In this document: piece by piece, positions 6,171 through 13,523 of the stretch
Position numbering within the stretch: the stretch's first letter is position 1
Layout: each line of letters starts with the position of its first letter
Source of the DNA: an uncultured Lachnospiraceae bacterium
GTDB lineage: Bacteria > Bacillota_A > Clostridia > Lachnospirales > Lachnospiraceae
DNA length: 20,050 nt
NCBI GenBank assembly: GCA_902801585.1
Contig: CADCIU010000050.1
Location: 1 to 20,050 of the forward strand
Direction of reading: 5' to 3'
Position numbers and translations under genes: made by a program
Notes under the pieces: model-generated
The model's input: the letters and a program-made list of their open reading frames with translations, nothing else
Databases searched by the model: none
What the model was told of the DNA's origin: nothing

Positions 6171-7742
6171 TTACTCCATATTGGAAAGCAGTTCCTGAAG
6201 CTTTTCAGGATAAACCTCAATTTGTGCTCCTTTGATCGGATAGTCCAAAACTACTCCCTCGCTGTTCACATAGTAGCTGGTGGGCAGGGAGGTAAATTTG
6301 AGCAGCTCCTTGAGCTCATCGGTCGAGCGGATATTGCGGTATGTAACGCCATTCTTTTCCAGGATCTTTATTGCTTCTGCGGCCATTTCATCGTCCGTCG
6401 CGTCATCGCAGATTCCGATGATCTGGCAGTCCTGCTCAGCCCATTCTTTGCTCATCCTTTCCAGTTCCGGGAGCTCGCGCACGCAGTGAGTGCACCAGGT
6501 TGCCCAAATGTTGACCATAGTGATCTTGTGATCTGCAAACAGTTCTTTGGAAGTGACAGGATTTCCCTCCAGGTCCACTGTCTCAAAAGATATTGCACCT
6601 TCCTTAGGAGCAGTATAGTTCTTTTCAGGCGCTTTGACCGTGATACGGTTGCGGAAGTTGTCGGTGGTTCCTGCTTCTTCCCAAAGCTGCTTAAACTCGT
6701 TGAACCTGTCTTCCGGATATGTATTACGGAACCAGTTCCAGTATTCCTCCGTAAAATCAAGGACTACGTAATAGAAAGTATAGTCACCGCCAGTGCCGAG
6801 CTCTTCGCAGACCTTAATAGGCTGATTATAATACTCATTAAGATAGTTCTTATCTTTGTCAGCGCCTAAACCGATCACGCGGAAAATAGCGATAGTAGGT
6901 ATTTGACTGATGAAAGCATCATAAGCGTCTTTCTGCTCATCGGTCATGCCGGCATCCGTAATCTCTCCGATGGTCTTTTTAAATTCCTCTATCTCGGCGT
7001 TTGTCCTGCCCTGATAGACGATATAACCTTCCACTACCCCGGAGCCTATTTGAATTTCACCGCGGTCAGTAGCAGCGACGTCGCCGATCAGATCCTTAAA
7101 GTTTTCGGGAACTGAAAAAGTGAATCCTGTATTCGGACAGTTCCATTCAGCCTGAAGCTCCGGGTTATCACTGTTTTGACTGTCTGCGGGTTCCGCTGCG
7201 GTTTCGGCCCCGGCATCCTCTTTTTCCAGCTGGTAAGTCGCTTCGCGGGAATCCGCCGTGAGCGTGAACTCCTCGGTGCTGTTCTTATAACCCTTGGGGG
7301 CTTTGAGTAAGTGCACGGTATAAGTTCCCGGATCGGATTCAAAGGAAGCCAGACCGCTGCTGTCCGTTATACCCATCATGCAGGCAGAATCGGAACAGAA
7401 CTGCACCCTGGCGCCTTCAATAGGATCCAGTGTCGCTGCGTCAATGACGTGGATCTGGTAAAATCCTGCTGCGGGATTTGTATTTGCGTCGGTGTCCTGA
7501 GTACTGGCGTCTTGAGCCTGAGCGGCGTCCTGAGGCTGAGCGTCGTCTTGGGCCTGGGCAGCATCCTGAGCCTGCGCCGCGTCCGCAGCGGGCTCTGCCG
7601 CTTCATTCTCTTCAGGCTGTGCGGTTTCCTCTTTGGCGTCGGCCGCCGGCTGCTGCCCGGAGTTTCCGGAACCGCCGCCGCATCCCGCAAGAAGTGAGGC
7701 GCTTAGAACGACAGCTAACAAAATAGAAATGTACTTTTTCAT
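6171..7742 (-). CDS. lipoprotein: Cna-B/SpaA-like domain, unknown middle domain, C-terminal TlpA-like thioredoxin domain
   Basis: The product is 523 aa. A signal peptide ends in the lipobox LLAGC with the lipidated Cys at 21. Residues 30-92 are a low-complexity Ala/Gln/Asp linker including tandem AQAQDA units. Residues ~93-172 resemble a SpaA/Cna-B beta-sandwich (TLDPIEGARVQF, SSGLASF, GTYTVHLLKAPKGY). Residues ~197-370 form an unrecognised domain. Residues ~380-523 are a thioredoxin fold with WCTHC (416-420) and the cis-Pro segment SLPTSY (P487). The CTHC variant differs from the usual CGPC or CEPC, so its redox potential may differ. It is probably anchored outside the membrane and acts on disulfides there. 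Start codon choice is supported by AGAGGGAAA about 8 bases upstream and by the signal peptide. It shares domain types with the 5077-5934 product, but in reverse order. Confidence 0.92.
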   Translation of the reverse strand: MKKYISILLAVVLSASLLAGCGGGSGNSGQQPAADAKEETAQPEENEAAEPAADAAQAQDAAQAQDDAQPQDAAQAQDASTQDTDANTNPAAGFYQIHVIDAATLDPIEGARVQFCSDSACMMGITDSSGLASFESDPGTYTVHLLKAPKGYKNSTEEFTLTADSREATYQLEKEDAGAETAAEPADSQNSDNPELQAEWNCPNTGFTFSVPENFKDLIGDVAATDRGEIQIGSGVVEGYIVYQGRTNAEIEEFKKTIGEITDAGMTDEQKDAYDAFISQIPTIAIFRVIGLGADKDKNYLNEYYNQPIKVCEELGTGGDYTFYYVVLDFTEEYWNWFRNTYPEDRFNEFKQLWEEAGTTDNFRNRITVKAPEKNYTAPKEGAISFETVDLEGNPVTSKELFADHKITMVNIWATWCTHCVRELPELERMSKEWAEQDCQIIGICDDATDDEMAAEAIKILEKNGVTYRNIRSTDELKELLKFTSLPTSYYVNSEGVVLDYPIKGAQIEVYPEKLQELLSNME

Positions 7743-7802
7743 TGGTATTTCCCTCTCTTTTCGCTAAGCAGATAAGGTTATTGTGTTACGGGGTTTTAAC
7801 AT

Positions 7803-7811
7803 ATTATAGCA
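7803..7811 (-). promoter_or_regulatory. extended -10 promoter for the 6171-7742 gene
   Basis: The minus strand reads TGCTATAAT, a perfect extended -10 of the sigma-A type, about 60 bases before the ATG at 7742. No good -35 is present; the expected position falls on the edge of the inverted repeat at 7825-7880. Confidence 0.6.
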
Positions 7812-7824
7812 AGAATTCGAGAAA

Positions 7825-7880
7825 AGCGACCTCTGGGGTAGTTTGTGGACAGGTGTCCACAAACTACCCCAGAGGTCGCT
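7825..7880. repeat. perfect 27-bp-arm inverted pair of family B
   Basis: The left arm 7825-7851 and right arm 7854-7880 are exact reverse complements, separated only by GG. Each arm contains the family core GACCTCTGGGGTAGTTTGT. The structure lies between the divergent promoter elements of the 6171-7742 lipoprotein gene and tenA. It has no T-run, so it does not look like a simple terminator. Confidence 0.95.
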
Positions 7881-7891
7881 ATCATTGACAT

Positions 7892-7920
7892 TTTGCAGAT
7901 GCCCCTAAAACGTCTATAAT
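7892..7920 (+). promoter_or_regulatory. probable sigma-A promoter of tenA
   Basis: TTTGCA (7892-7897, four of six to consensus) and TATAAT (7915-7920) are separated by 17 bases and lie about 77 bases before the tenA ATG. No thiamine pyrophosphate riboswitch motifs are visible between them and the gene. Confidence 0.6.
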
Positions 7921-7996
7921 TAATAAGGCAATGAATTATTAATGTTACTGATGCAGATATCCATATTACAGCAAAAAAGGAAAGGCGAGGAGAAAA

Positions 7997-8671
7997 ATGA
8001 AAAATTCAGACCGCATTTACAATGATATGATCGACCTTTGGGAAAGGTACAATTCTCATCCCTTTGTTCAGGGCCTGGCGGATGGAACGCTCCCCAAAGA
8101 GAAGTTTAAATTCTTCATGATCCAGGATCACCTCTATCTTATGCAGTATGCAAAAGTCTTTGCTATGGGTGTACTGAAGTCCCGGAGAGAAGAGGACATG
8201 CGTCTTTTTGCCAGTCTGATCAGTGCCACGCTGGACGTCGAAAATGCGATCCATAAAAGCTATCTGAAGAAATTGGGCCTTTCAAATGAGGAGCTTGCTG
8301 CGGCAAAACCCAGCATTGTGACCGATTCCTACACAAATTATATGATCGCGGTTGCCCAGAAAGAGGGCATGGCCGAAATTATGGCGGCAGTCCTTGCCTG
8401 CTCATGGACCTATAAACTGATCGGAGATTATCTCGAAAATTATCCCGGGGCAAAAGATCAAGAATTCTACGGGGATTGGGTACGCCAGTATATGTCTGAA
8501 TCCTACCGCAGTGCCAACGACCTGATGATCGATATGTTCGACAGATTCAGCGATGGATGCACGGAAGAAGAATTCCAGAATCTGGAGCACATCATCTATG
8601 CCTGCACACAATATGAGTACATGTTCTGGAATATGGCCTGGGATGAGAAGATGATTGAGGTGATGGAATAA
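7997..8671 (+). CDS. tenA: TenA family thiaminase II / aminopyrimidine aminohydrolase
   Basis: The product is 224 aa, the usual TenA length, and is all-helical and cytoplasmic. Family hallmarks are HPFVQGLADGTLPxEKFKFF (21-40), QDHLYL with D44, the catalytic Cys135 in LACSWTYKLIG, and E207 in QYEYMFW. Cys135, D44 and a Glu near 205 are the active-site residues known from Bacillus TenA. The enzyme hydrolyses the amino group of aminopyrimidine to give HMP, salvaging thiamine breakdown products, and can cleave thiamine. The start follows GAGGAG (7987-7992). No other thi genes are nearby and no riboswitch is seen, so it is an orphan salvage gene here. It may be co-transcribed with the short open frame and protease gene downstream, since no terminator is evident between them. 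Confidence 0.95.
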   Translation: MKNSDRIYNDMIDLWERYNSHPFVQGLADGTLPKEKFKFFMIQDHLYLMQYAKVFAMGVLKSRREEDMRLFASLISATLDVENAIHKSYLKKLGLSNEELAAAKPSIVTDSYTNYMIAVAQKEGMAEIMAAVLACSWTYKLIGDYLENYPGAKDQEFYGDWVRQYMSESYRSANDLMIDMFDRFSDGCTEEEFQNLEHIIYACTQYEYMFWNMAWDEKMIEVME

Positions 8672-8688
8672 GGCCTCATTATGATGAT

Positions 8689-8838
8689 TTGAAACTGGTT
8701 GCACGAGCGTTGCTGCCGGAAGGGATATACAACGGTGCAGAACCAATAAGCATCGCTCTCTTCGAAAACAGCATGCAAATGCTGAGAGAGATCGCTGCTG
8801 AAGTGGATGAGGATATGGACCTGGAATCAGAAACGTGA
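8689..8838 (+). CDS. candidate short gene with non-ATG start, or remnant, after tenA
   Basis: A frame open from 8659 to a TGA at 8836-8838 fills the gap between tenA and the protease gene. It reads as ordinary protein: YDDLKLVARALLPEGIYN, then GAEPISIALFENSMQMLREI and an acidic end EVDEDMDLESET. No ATG occurs early. TTG at 8689 is a possible start with AAGG (8670-8673) rather far upstream, or the segment is the tail of a frameshifted or decayed gene. It overlaps no other gene in that form. I recognise no family. Normal amino-acid composition and position argue that it is or was coding. Confidence 0.4.
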   Translation: MKLVARALLPEGIYNGAEPISIALFENSMQMLREIAAEVDEDMDLESET

Positions 8839-8856
8839 TCGGAGGAAAGAAGGCTT

Positions 8857-11259
8857 ATGTCACACAGAAAGATCAGAAAGTTAGCATTGTGCGTAACGAT
8901 GAGTTTGGTACTGGCACTGTGCGGCTGCTCAGCTGCGGCACCTGCCGCGGACCAAGCGGATACTGACCAGGCAAGCACCAGTCAAAAAGCCGCAGACCAA
9001 GCGGATACCGACCAGGCAAGCACCAGTCAAAAAGCCGCGGACCAGGCAAGCACCGACCAAGAAATGACCGCCGGTGAAACTCCCGCGCAGGAAACGGTGC
9101 AGGAGGATGTCTTTGACTTCGAGGAGGGGGATCAGAACGCACCTTCAGCGGACGGGGAGATGCCGTCCAAATATGACCTTCGGGATGTTCAGGTCAAGGG
9201 ATCCGGGATCGTTCCTCCAATCCGGTTTCAGAATCCCTTTGGAACATGTTGGAGCTTTGGCGCCATTGCGGCAGCGGAAATGAGCATTCTCGGCAGCGGC
9301 CTTGCACAGGACGATGGCTATACAGCAGAGACCTTCGATCTGTCGGAGAAGCACCTCGCCTATTTTGCTTACAGCGCGCTGGACGACCCGGAGGACCCGC
9401 AAAACGGAGAGGGAATGAAGTGGTCCGCACCGGCGCCCGGTTCGGAAAAAATGCAGGGCGGAGAGACGAGCTACGCGACCTGGCTGTTTGCCTCAGGCAT
9501 AGGTCCTAACCTGGAGGACAGGAGCGGACTGGATGACGGCGATGAAGAAATACTGGTCTATAAGGGAAGAAACGGCGAGACAGAGAGCCGCCTCGTCACC
9601 TGGTACGATGAAAACGGAGAAAAGCACAGCGGCTGGAGACGGCTTTGCTACAGCAAGGACGATGACTGGTCCATTCCGGAAAAATACCGCTTCTATCAAT
9701 CCTATAGACTGAAGGACTCCTATATTTTGCCCTGCCCGGTCCAACAGAAGCAAAAGCCCGGAGAGGAAGCGTCCGGGGATGAAGCGGATTCAGAATTAAC
9801 CTATAATCCGATGGGAACCGCAGCGATCAAGCAGCAGCTGCTGGCAAACCGCGCCGTTTCGATCGGTTTAAACGCAGAGAGTTCGAGGCCTGACCAGACG
9901 ACGAAGAAGTGGAAATACCTCAGTCCGAACTGGGCGCAGTATACCTACGAGGGGGTATACAACAATCCGCACGCCGTCTGTATTGTGGGCTGGGATGACG
10001 ACTATCCCAAGGAGAACTTTATCGAGGGACATCAGCCTCCGGAAAACGGCGCCTGGCTGGTCAGGAACAGCTGGGGCTCCGATTACAATGAGTTCCCCAC
10101 GAACGGATACAGGCACTGGGGAATTGAGCAGGAGGAGAACAAGCATAACGGGTATTACTGGGTGTCTTACTACGACCATACACTCGAAGATCCCGAGGCT
10201 TTTGTCTTTGACAAGAGCAATGTCGACTCGAGTTACTACGTGCAGCAGTACGATTACGTGCCTGCCAAAAACATTAAAGAAATAGAGTCGGCATCTGAGA
10301 TGAAGACGGCGAATGTTTTTGTCGCGGACCGGAACGCAAAGCTCACGGAAATCTCAGTCGTCACTACGACGCCGAATTCCGAAGTGTCTTATGAGATCTT
10401 CCTGCTCCGCAGCAAATACGGGAATCCCTCCGACGGTGTCAAAATACAGTCAGGCGAAGGCTATACTTTTGAATACGGTGGGTACCACAGGTTCGCGCTC
10501 AAGGAACCGGTGAATCTGTTCAGGAAACAGGCCTATTCGGTGGTGATCTCCCAGAAGACGCCATCCGGCAAGTCGATATTCAGTATTGTCTGCGGTGAGA
10601 CGAGCAGTGACACAAAGGAAATCAGGGATGAATTGTCGGTGGAGGCACCGGAAGGAAACACTGAAGCGGCAGCCGAGGAGGAAGCTCCGGAAGGAATCAC
10701 TGAAGTGGCTGCACCAGAGGTGGCATCCGAAGGGACCTCTGAGGAAAACCCGGAGGAAACCGAGGTGGAAGCTCCGGAAGAAGAGGTCAGGTCATCGTGG
10801 GAAAGTTTTACTGTCAACCGCAGAGAAAGCTATATTTTGGTAGACGGCAAATGGATTGATCTGACGGCAAAAGAGGCATACGACTTCATTCTCGGAAGCG
10901 GTAAGAAATATGTGGGCGATCTTGACACATATGACAACCTTCCGATCAAAGCCTATCTGGAGGATGCTGAACAGGCGGCTTATCCCGATCCCGCAGCGGA
11001 CATCACGGTGGGAAGCATGCCCGGAAGTGGCAGCAAGCAGGTGATCTTTAAGCTCCAAGGAAGGGTCGAAGAGTGGGACACCAACCCTGAATTTACATGG
11101 ACGTCTTCGGACACCGGCATTTTCACGGTTGAGACCGTAGATCCTGAGGAAGGCGTCATGCAGATCACGGGAATCAGTCCGGGAACAGCCTATCTGATGA
11201 TCTCCTCAGAGGAACTGGGGACTAGAGTTGTCGGTGTGAAGGTGGAGTTAATACGGTGA
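8857..11259 (+). CDS. papain-like (C1) cysteine protease lipoprotein with lectin-like and Ig-like domains
   Basis: The product is 800 aa. The signal peptide ends in LALCGC (lipidated Cys24). Residues 31-66 hold a 15-residue tandem repeat (ADQADTDQASTSQKA). The protease domain runs from MPSKYDLRD (102) to about 440: Gln125 of the oxyanion hole and catalytic Cys131 in QNPFGTCWSFGA, His372 in NNPHAVCIVGWDDDY, Asn404 in LVRNSWG. Residues ~460-705 match the lectin-like domain usually found after such proteases (YYVQQYDY, NVFVADRNAKLTEISV, then ESYILVDGKWIDL and IKAYLE). It is interrupted by an acidic EAPEG-rich insert (~585-646). Residues ~710-800 look like a bacterial Ig-like (BIG2) domain. It is probably a surface-attached peptidase for extracellular proteins or cell-wall proteins. 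GGAGG and GAAGG precede the ATG. It is the last gene before a repeat-rich gap. Confidence 0.93.
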   Translation: MSHRKIRKLALCVTMSLVLALCGCSAAAPAADQADTDQASTSQKAADQADTDQASTSQKAADQASTDQEMTAGETPAQETVQEDVFDFEEGDQNAPSADGEMPSKYDLRDVQVKGSGIVPPIRFQNPFGTCWSFGAIAAAEMSILGSGLAQDDGYTAETFDLSEKHLAYFAYSALDDPEDPQNGEGMKWSAPAPGSEKMQGGETSYATWLFASGIGPNLEDRSGLDDGDEEILVYKGRNGETESRLVTWYDENGEKHSGWRRLCYSKDDDWSIPEKYRFYQSYRLKDSYILPCPVQQKQKPGEEASGDEADSELTYNPMGTAAIKQQLLANRAVSIGLNAESSRPDQTTKKWKYLSPNWAQYTYEGVYNNPHAVCIVGWDDDYPKENFIEGHQPPENGAWLVRNSWGSDYNEFPTNGYRHWGIEQEENKHNGYYWVSYYDHTLEDPEAFVFDKSNVDSSYYVQQYDYVPAKNIKEIESASEMKTANVFVADRNAKLTEISVVTTTPNSEVSYEIFLLRSKYGNPSDGVKIQSGEGYTFEYGGYHRFALKEPVNLFRKQAYSVVISQKTPSGKSIFSIVCGETSSDTKEIRDELSVEAPEGNTEAAAEEEAPEGITEVAAPEVASEGTSEENPEETEVEAPEEEVRSSWESFTVNRRESYILVDGKWIDLTAKEAYDFILGSGKKYVGDLDTYDNLPIKAYLEDAEQAAYPDPAADITVGSMPGSGSKQVIFKLQGRVEEWDTNPEFTWTSSDTGIFTVETVDPEEGVMQITGISPGTAYLMISSEELGTRVVGVKVELIR
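8944..9050 (+). repeat. 45-bp in-frame tandem repeat in the protease gene
   Basis: Two near-identical 45-bp units (8944-8988, 8989-9033) and part of a third encode the AADQADTDQASTSQK linker behind the lipid anchor. Only a few silent differences separate the units, which suggests recent duplication. Confidence 0.88.
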
Positions 11260-11260
11260 A

Positions 11261-11414
11261 AAACCACCCCAGAGGTCTCGGTCGTAATACCCCATTTTGT
11301 CGCAGTCAAAATAGTGAATTACCGCAATCCAACTTGTATAATGTATAGATGAAGATAAACTACCCCAGTAGAGGTCGTTTAATACGCCTGCAAGACAAAC
11401 TACCCCAGAGGTCG
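11261..11414 (-). repeat. family B copies and a local duplication between protease and caspase genes
   Basis: Minus-sense copies lie at 11261-11277 (just after the protease stop), 11354-11377 (with a 3-base GTA insertion in the CCCCAG/AGAGG core) and 11394-11414. The last two belong to a duplicated ~40-base unit that also includes TTAATACGCCTG. No gene is visible in 11260-11541. Confidence 0.88.
11337..11342 (+). promoter_or_regulatory. possible -10 for the caspase-like gene
   Basis: TATAAT at 11337-11342, preceded by TTG, is the best sigma-A -10 in the gap. The -35 region (GTGAAT at 11314) is weak. If used, it gives a leader of about 190 bases that carries three family B copies. Confidence 0.35.
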
Positions 11415-11502
11415 CTTAATACGCCTGTTTAAGTTCCCGTATGCGGGATTTCTGTGCGATCTTTGATCACAGAAAATGTGCATGCAGGATAAATGGAGAC
11501 CT

Positions 11503-11540
11503 CCGACCTCTGGGGTAGTTTAGCATGCTGGGGTAGTTAA
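11503..11540 (+). repeat. family B copy and fragment at the caspase-like gene start
   Basis: A plus-sense copy (11503-11520) is followed by a fragment CTGGGGTAGTT (11529-11539). The GGGG of the fragment (11530-11533) lies 8 bases before the ATG at 11542 and is the only Shine-Dalgarno-like sequence there. A 15-codon frame starting at ATG 11493 ends in a TAA at 11538-11540, one base before that ATG. Confidence 0.75.
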
Positions 11541-11541
11541 C

Positions 11542-13197
11542 ATGATTTACGCAATACTGATTGCCGTCGGCGATTACAAAGATATCGGAGCCGCCGATAT
11601 TCCAACATATAAGCATGATCTTGACATAATGCGGCGGGCCCTGAATGAGGGCCTCCGAATTCAGGATGAAAACATCCGTGTGATCGCCGGGATTGATGAT
11701 TGCGGCAAAGTGAGCATGAAGTCGCTCGCGCATGCCATTGCAGATGTTGAAGGGCAGCTGTCGGAAGAGGATGTTTTTATGCTCTATTTTTCCGGGCACG
11801 GACAGCGCGAAGCCGCCGGCCCGTACACCGCGCCCGATCCGCCCACAGCCGCCGGCCCTTACACCGCGCCCGGTCCGACCACAGCCGCCGGCTTAGTCTT
11901 CAGCGACGGCATGGTTATATTGCAGAGCGTGATCGACTATGTCAGCCGCCTGGCAGCAGGCGGGAAAATCGTGATTCTTGACTGCTGTTATTCGGGTCGT
12001 TTTGATGGCAAAGGACCGAGGACGCTGCAGTTTGATCAGGCGTTCAGCGATTTTGCAGGCAAGGGGATTGCCGTTATGGCTTCGACATCCGCGGATGAGA
12101 CTGCCAGACTGTGGCCCGAGAGAAAGTGTAGTGTGTTCACCGGCGCACTGGCCCAGGCCATCATAGAATTAACTGCCCCTCCAGCCGAAAGGCAGACACT
12201 TCTCCCGCTCACTGCCGGCATCAGCCGCAGCTCGGGAAGGGTCTCGCTCAATGATATTTATGATGTGATGATGAGGATCATAACAATCAGAAATTATCAT
12301 GATCCCGCAAGGCAGCAGTATCCGGTCTTTCGCAGCAGCATTGGCGGAACGATTTATTTTCGAACCACGGACAAAGCACAGAAATCCGGCAAAATACAGC
12401 ACAACTGCGCCGGGAACATTCATCACGTTAAGTCACTTGATACACGGACGCAGAAGAGGCTGGCGGTTTTCGTTATAAAGCCTCCAACCGACAAACACTC
12501 AGCAACCGCCGCCGGCATATCAACTGACGAGCTGGCATCAGCTGCGCGGGACATTGTAGGCAGGATCCGCACAGAAGGCAGGGAAGAAGATGTGGTCTGG
12601 TGCTATTTTGGCGCGGATGAGGGAGACATCCTGAACGGCCTCCACTATGCCTATACGATCTGGGCTGACACAGAAGAGATGCAGCGCAAGTACTATGGCA
12701 GAAACGCCGCGACAGAAGTATGCGACGGAGTATATGTTTACCGCAATGCATCTTATGACTTGCTAAAGCGGATCCAGGCGCCGACGAAAACGAGGGAAGA
12801 ATTCATCAGAGATGTCAAAAAACTGCTGGCACTGATCGTTTCAAACGCAGAGAGTTTTGTGTATGACCTGCAGGAAGTGAAGAATCGCACATTGACGATG
12901 TCGGAAATGCGGGCACTGTACGCCCCTTGGGTCGGGCGTGTGAAGAGCCTGTACATAGAATTGTCCGATGAGGATATTGCGCCGAATGACCTGCAAGACT
13001 GGTCAGAGGCGATTTACGATCTCGCGGGATGGGCAGCAGACCTGGCAATCCTGTTCGAGGACGGGCACGATGGTGAAAAGGCGGGCACACTGCCTGGCCA
13101 CACAGAGAAAAGCATCCTGATCGACCACACGATTCGCAGATATCATGAAGCGATCGAAAGAGTCAGGCAGACGGAGACAGAAGCAGCCGGAATCTGA
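11542..13197 (+). CDS. caspase-like (peptidase C14) cysteine protease with uncharacterised C-terminal region
   Basis: The product is 551 aa, with no signal peptide. Residues 1-275 form a caspase p20-type domain: YAILIAVGDYKDIG near the start, LYFSGHGQRE with catalytic His86, and VILDCCYSGRF with catalytic Cys149 (usual DCCHSG, here Tyr replaces His), then MASTSADETA and FTGALAQAI. A Pro/Ala/Gly-rich insert of two 12-residue repeats plus a remnant (91-117) follows the catalytic His directly. Residues ~290-551 are not recognised: a strand LAVFVIK, then a mainly helical region. Bacterial and metacaspase members cleave proteins after basic or acidic residues, and many act in cell-death or antiphage systems. 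No partner target is obvious. Downstream, after a terminator, lie a 70-aa protein and an HTH protein that may be functionally linked. Confidence 0.9.
   Translation: MIYAILIAVGDYKDIGAADIPTYKHDLDIMRRALNEGLRIQDENIRVIAGIDDCGKVSMKSLAHAIADVEGQLSEEDVFMLYFSGHGQREAAGPYTAPDPPTAAGPYTAPGPTTAAGLVFSDGMVILQSVIDYVSRLAAGGKIVILDCCYSGRFDGKGPRTLQFDQAFSDFAGKGIAVMASTSADETARLWPERKCSVFTGALAQAIIELTAPPAERQTLLPLTAGISRSSGRVSLNDIYDVMMRIITIRNYHDPARQQYPVFRSSIGGTIYFRTTDKAQKSGKIQHNCAGNIHHVKSLDTRTQKRLAVFVIKPPTDKHSATAAGISTDELASAARDIVGRIRTEGREEDVVWCYFGADEGDILNGLHYAYTIWADTEEMQRKYYGRNAATEVCDGVYVYRNASYDLLKRIQAPTKTREEFIRDVKKLLALIVSNAESFVYDLQEVKNRTLTMSEMRALYAPWVGRVKSLYIELSDEDIAPNDLQDWSEAIYDLAGWAADLAILFEDGHDGEKAGTLPGHTEKSILIDHTIRRYHEAIERVRQTETEAAGI
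11812..11883 (+). repeat. 36-bp tandem repeat inside the caspase domain
   Basis: Two 36-bp units (11812-11847 and 11848-11883) and the first 9 bases of a third encode AAGPYTAPxPxT. They sit between the catalytic His and the next core strand, where other family members have a short loop. Confidence 0.9.
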
Positions 13198-13208
13198 AGG
13201 GGAAAAAT

Positions 13209-13232
13209 GTCGCCATTATGGCGACCCTTTTT
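13209..13232 (+). terminator. terminator after the caspase-like gene (copy 1 of 3)
   Basis: A 7-bp stem GTCGCCA/TGGCGAC with a TTA loop is followed by CC and five T's, 11 bases after the stop codon. The stem closely matches those at 14127-14150 and 15280-15306. Confidence 0.85.
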
Positions 13233-13285
13233 ACATTGCGAATGTGTAAAGTGTTCCATATACCATTCGTAATGTGAGGAGGGAA
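13233..13285 (+). promoter_or_regulatory. conserved leader upstream of the 70-aa gene
   Basis: The sequence between terminator and ribosome binding site shares a block, AATGTGTAAAGTGTTCCATAT (17 or more positions), with the same interval before the 14212 lipoprotein gene. TTGCGA (13236) and TATACC (13259) are 17 bases apart and could form a weak promoter. GCGAATG/CATTCG is a short inverted repeat around it. Its function as promoter or operator is inferred. Confidence 0.45.
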
Positions 13286-13289
13286 GCAG

Positions 13290-13502
13290 ATGGAAAAAAA
13301 GATTGATAAGGAGTACATGGGAAATCTCAAGGAGAAGCGGCGTATCTCTCAAATTGCAGATATTGACAGGATGCTGGCGGAAATGTCTCACGGGCAGGTG
13401 GAAAACGTGCACAAATATGTCACAGACGAATATATAGAGCCGAACCATGAAGCAGAGGCGCTCGAGGCCATCATGCAGATCAGTCGGAAGTATAAGGACT
13501 GA
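13290..13502 (+). CDS. small acidic-basic helical protein, unrecognised
   Basis: The product is 70 aa, predicted helical and soluble. A strong GAGGAGGG precedes the ATG. The C-terminal half (VENVHKYVTDEYIEPNHEAEALEAIMQISRK) resembles, from memory, small proteins common in Lachnospiraceae, but no function can be assigned. It is separated from the next gene by 21 bases, so the two are almost certainly co-transcribed. Its position before an HTH-type gene suggests a regulatory or antitoxin-like partner, which is inference. Confidence 0.75.
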   Translation: MEKKIDKEYMGNLKEKRRISQIADIDRMLAEMSHGQVENVHKYVTDEYIEPNHEAEALEAIMQISRKYKD

Positions 13503-13523
13503 CACTGCACAAGGAGAAGACAT

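Noticed and set aside
6060..6869. 269-residue open frame on the plus strand
   Set aside because: It runs through the terminator and antisense to the lipoprotein gene, which has a clear signal peptide and thioredoxin motif.
7885..7920. TTGACA (7885) with TATAAT (7915) as one promoter
   Set aside because: The spacing is 24 bases, outside the working range; TTTGCA at 7892 gives a 17-base spacer instead.
7881..7996. TPP riboswitch before tenA
   Set aside because: The conserved CUGAGA and ACCUGAUCUGG-type elements are absent and the leader is too short.
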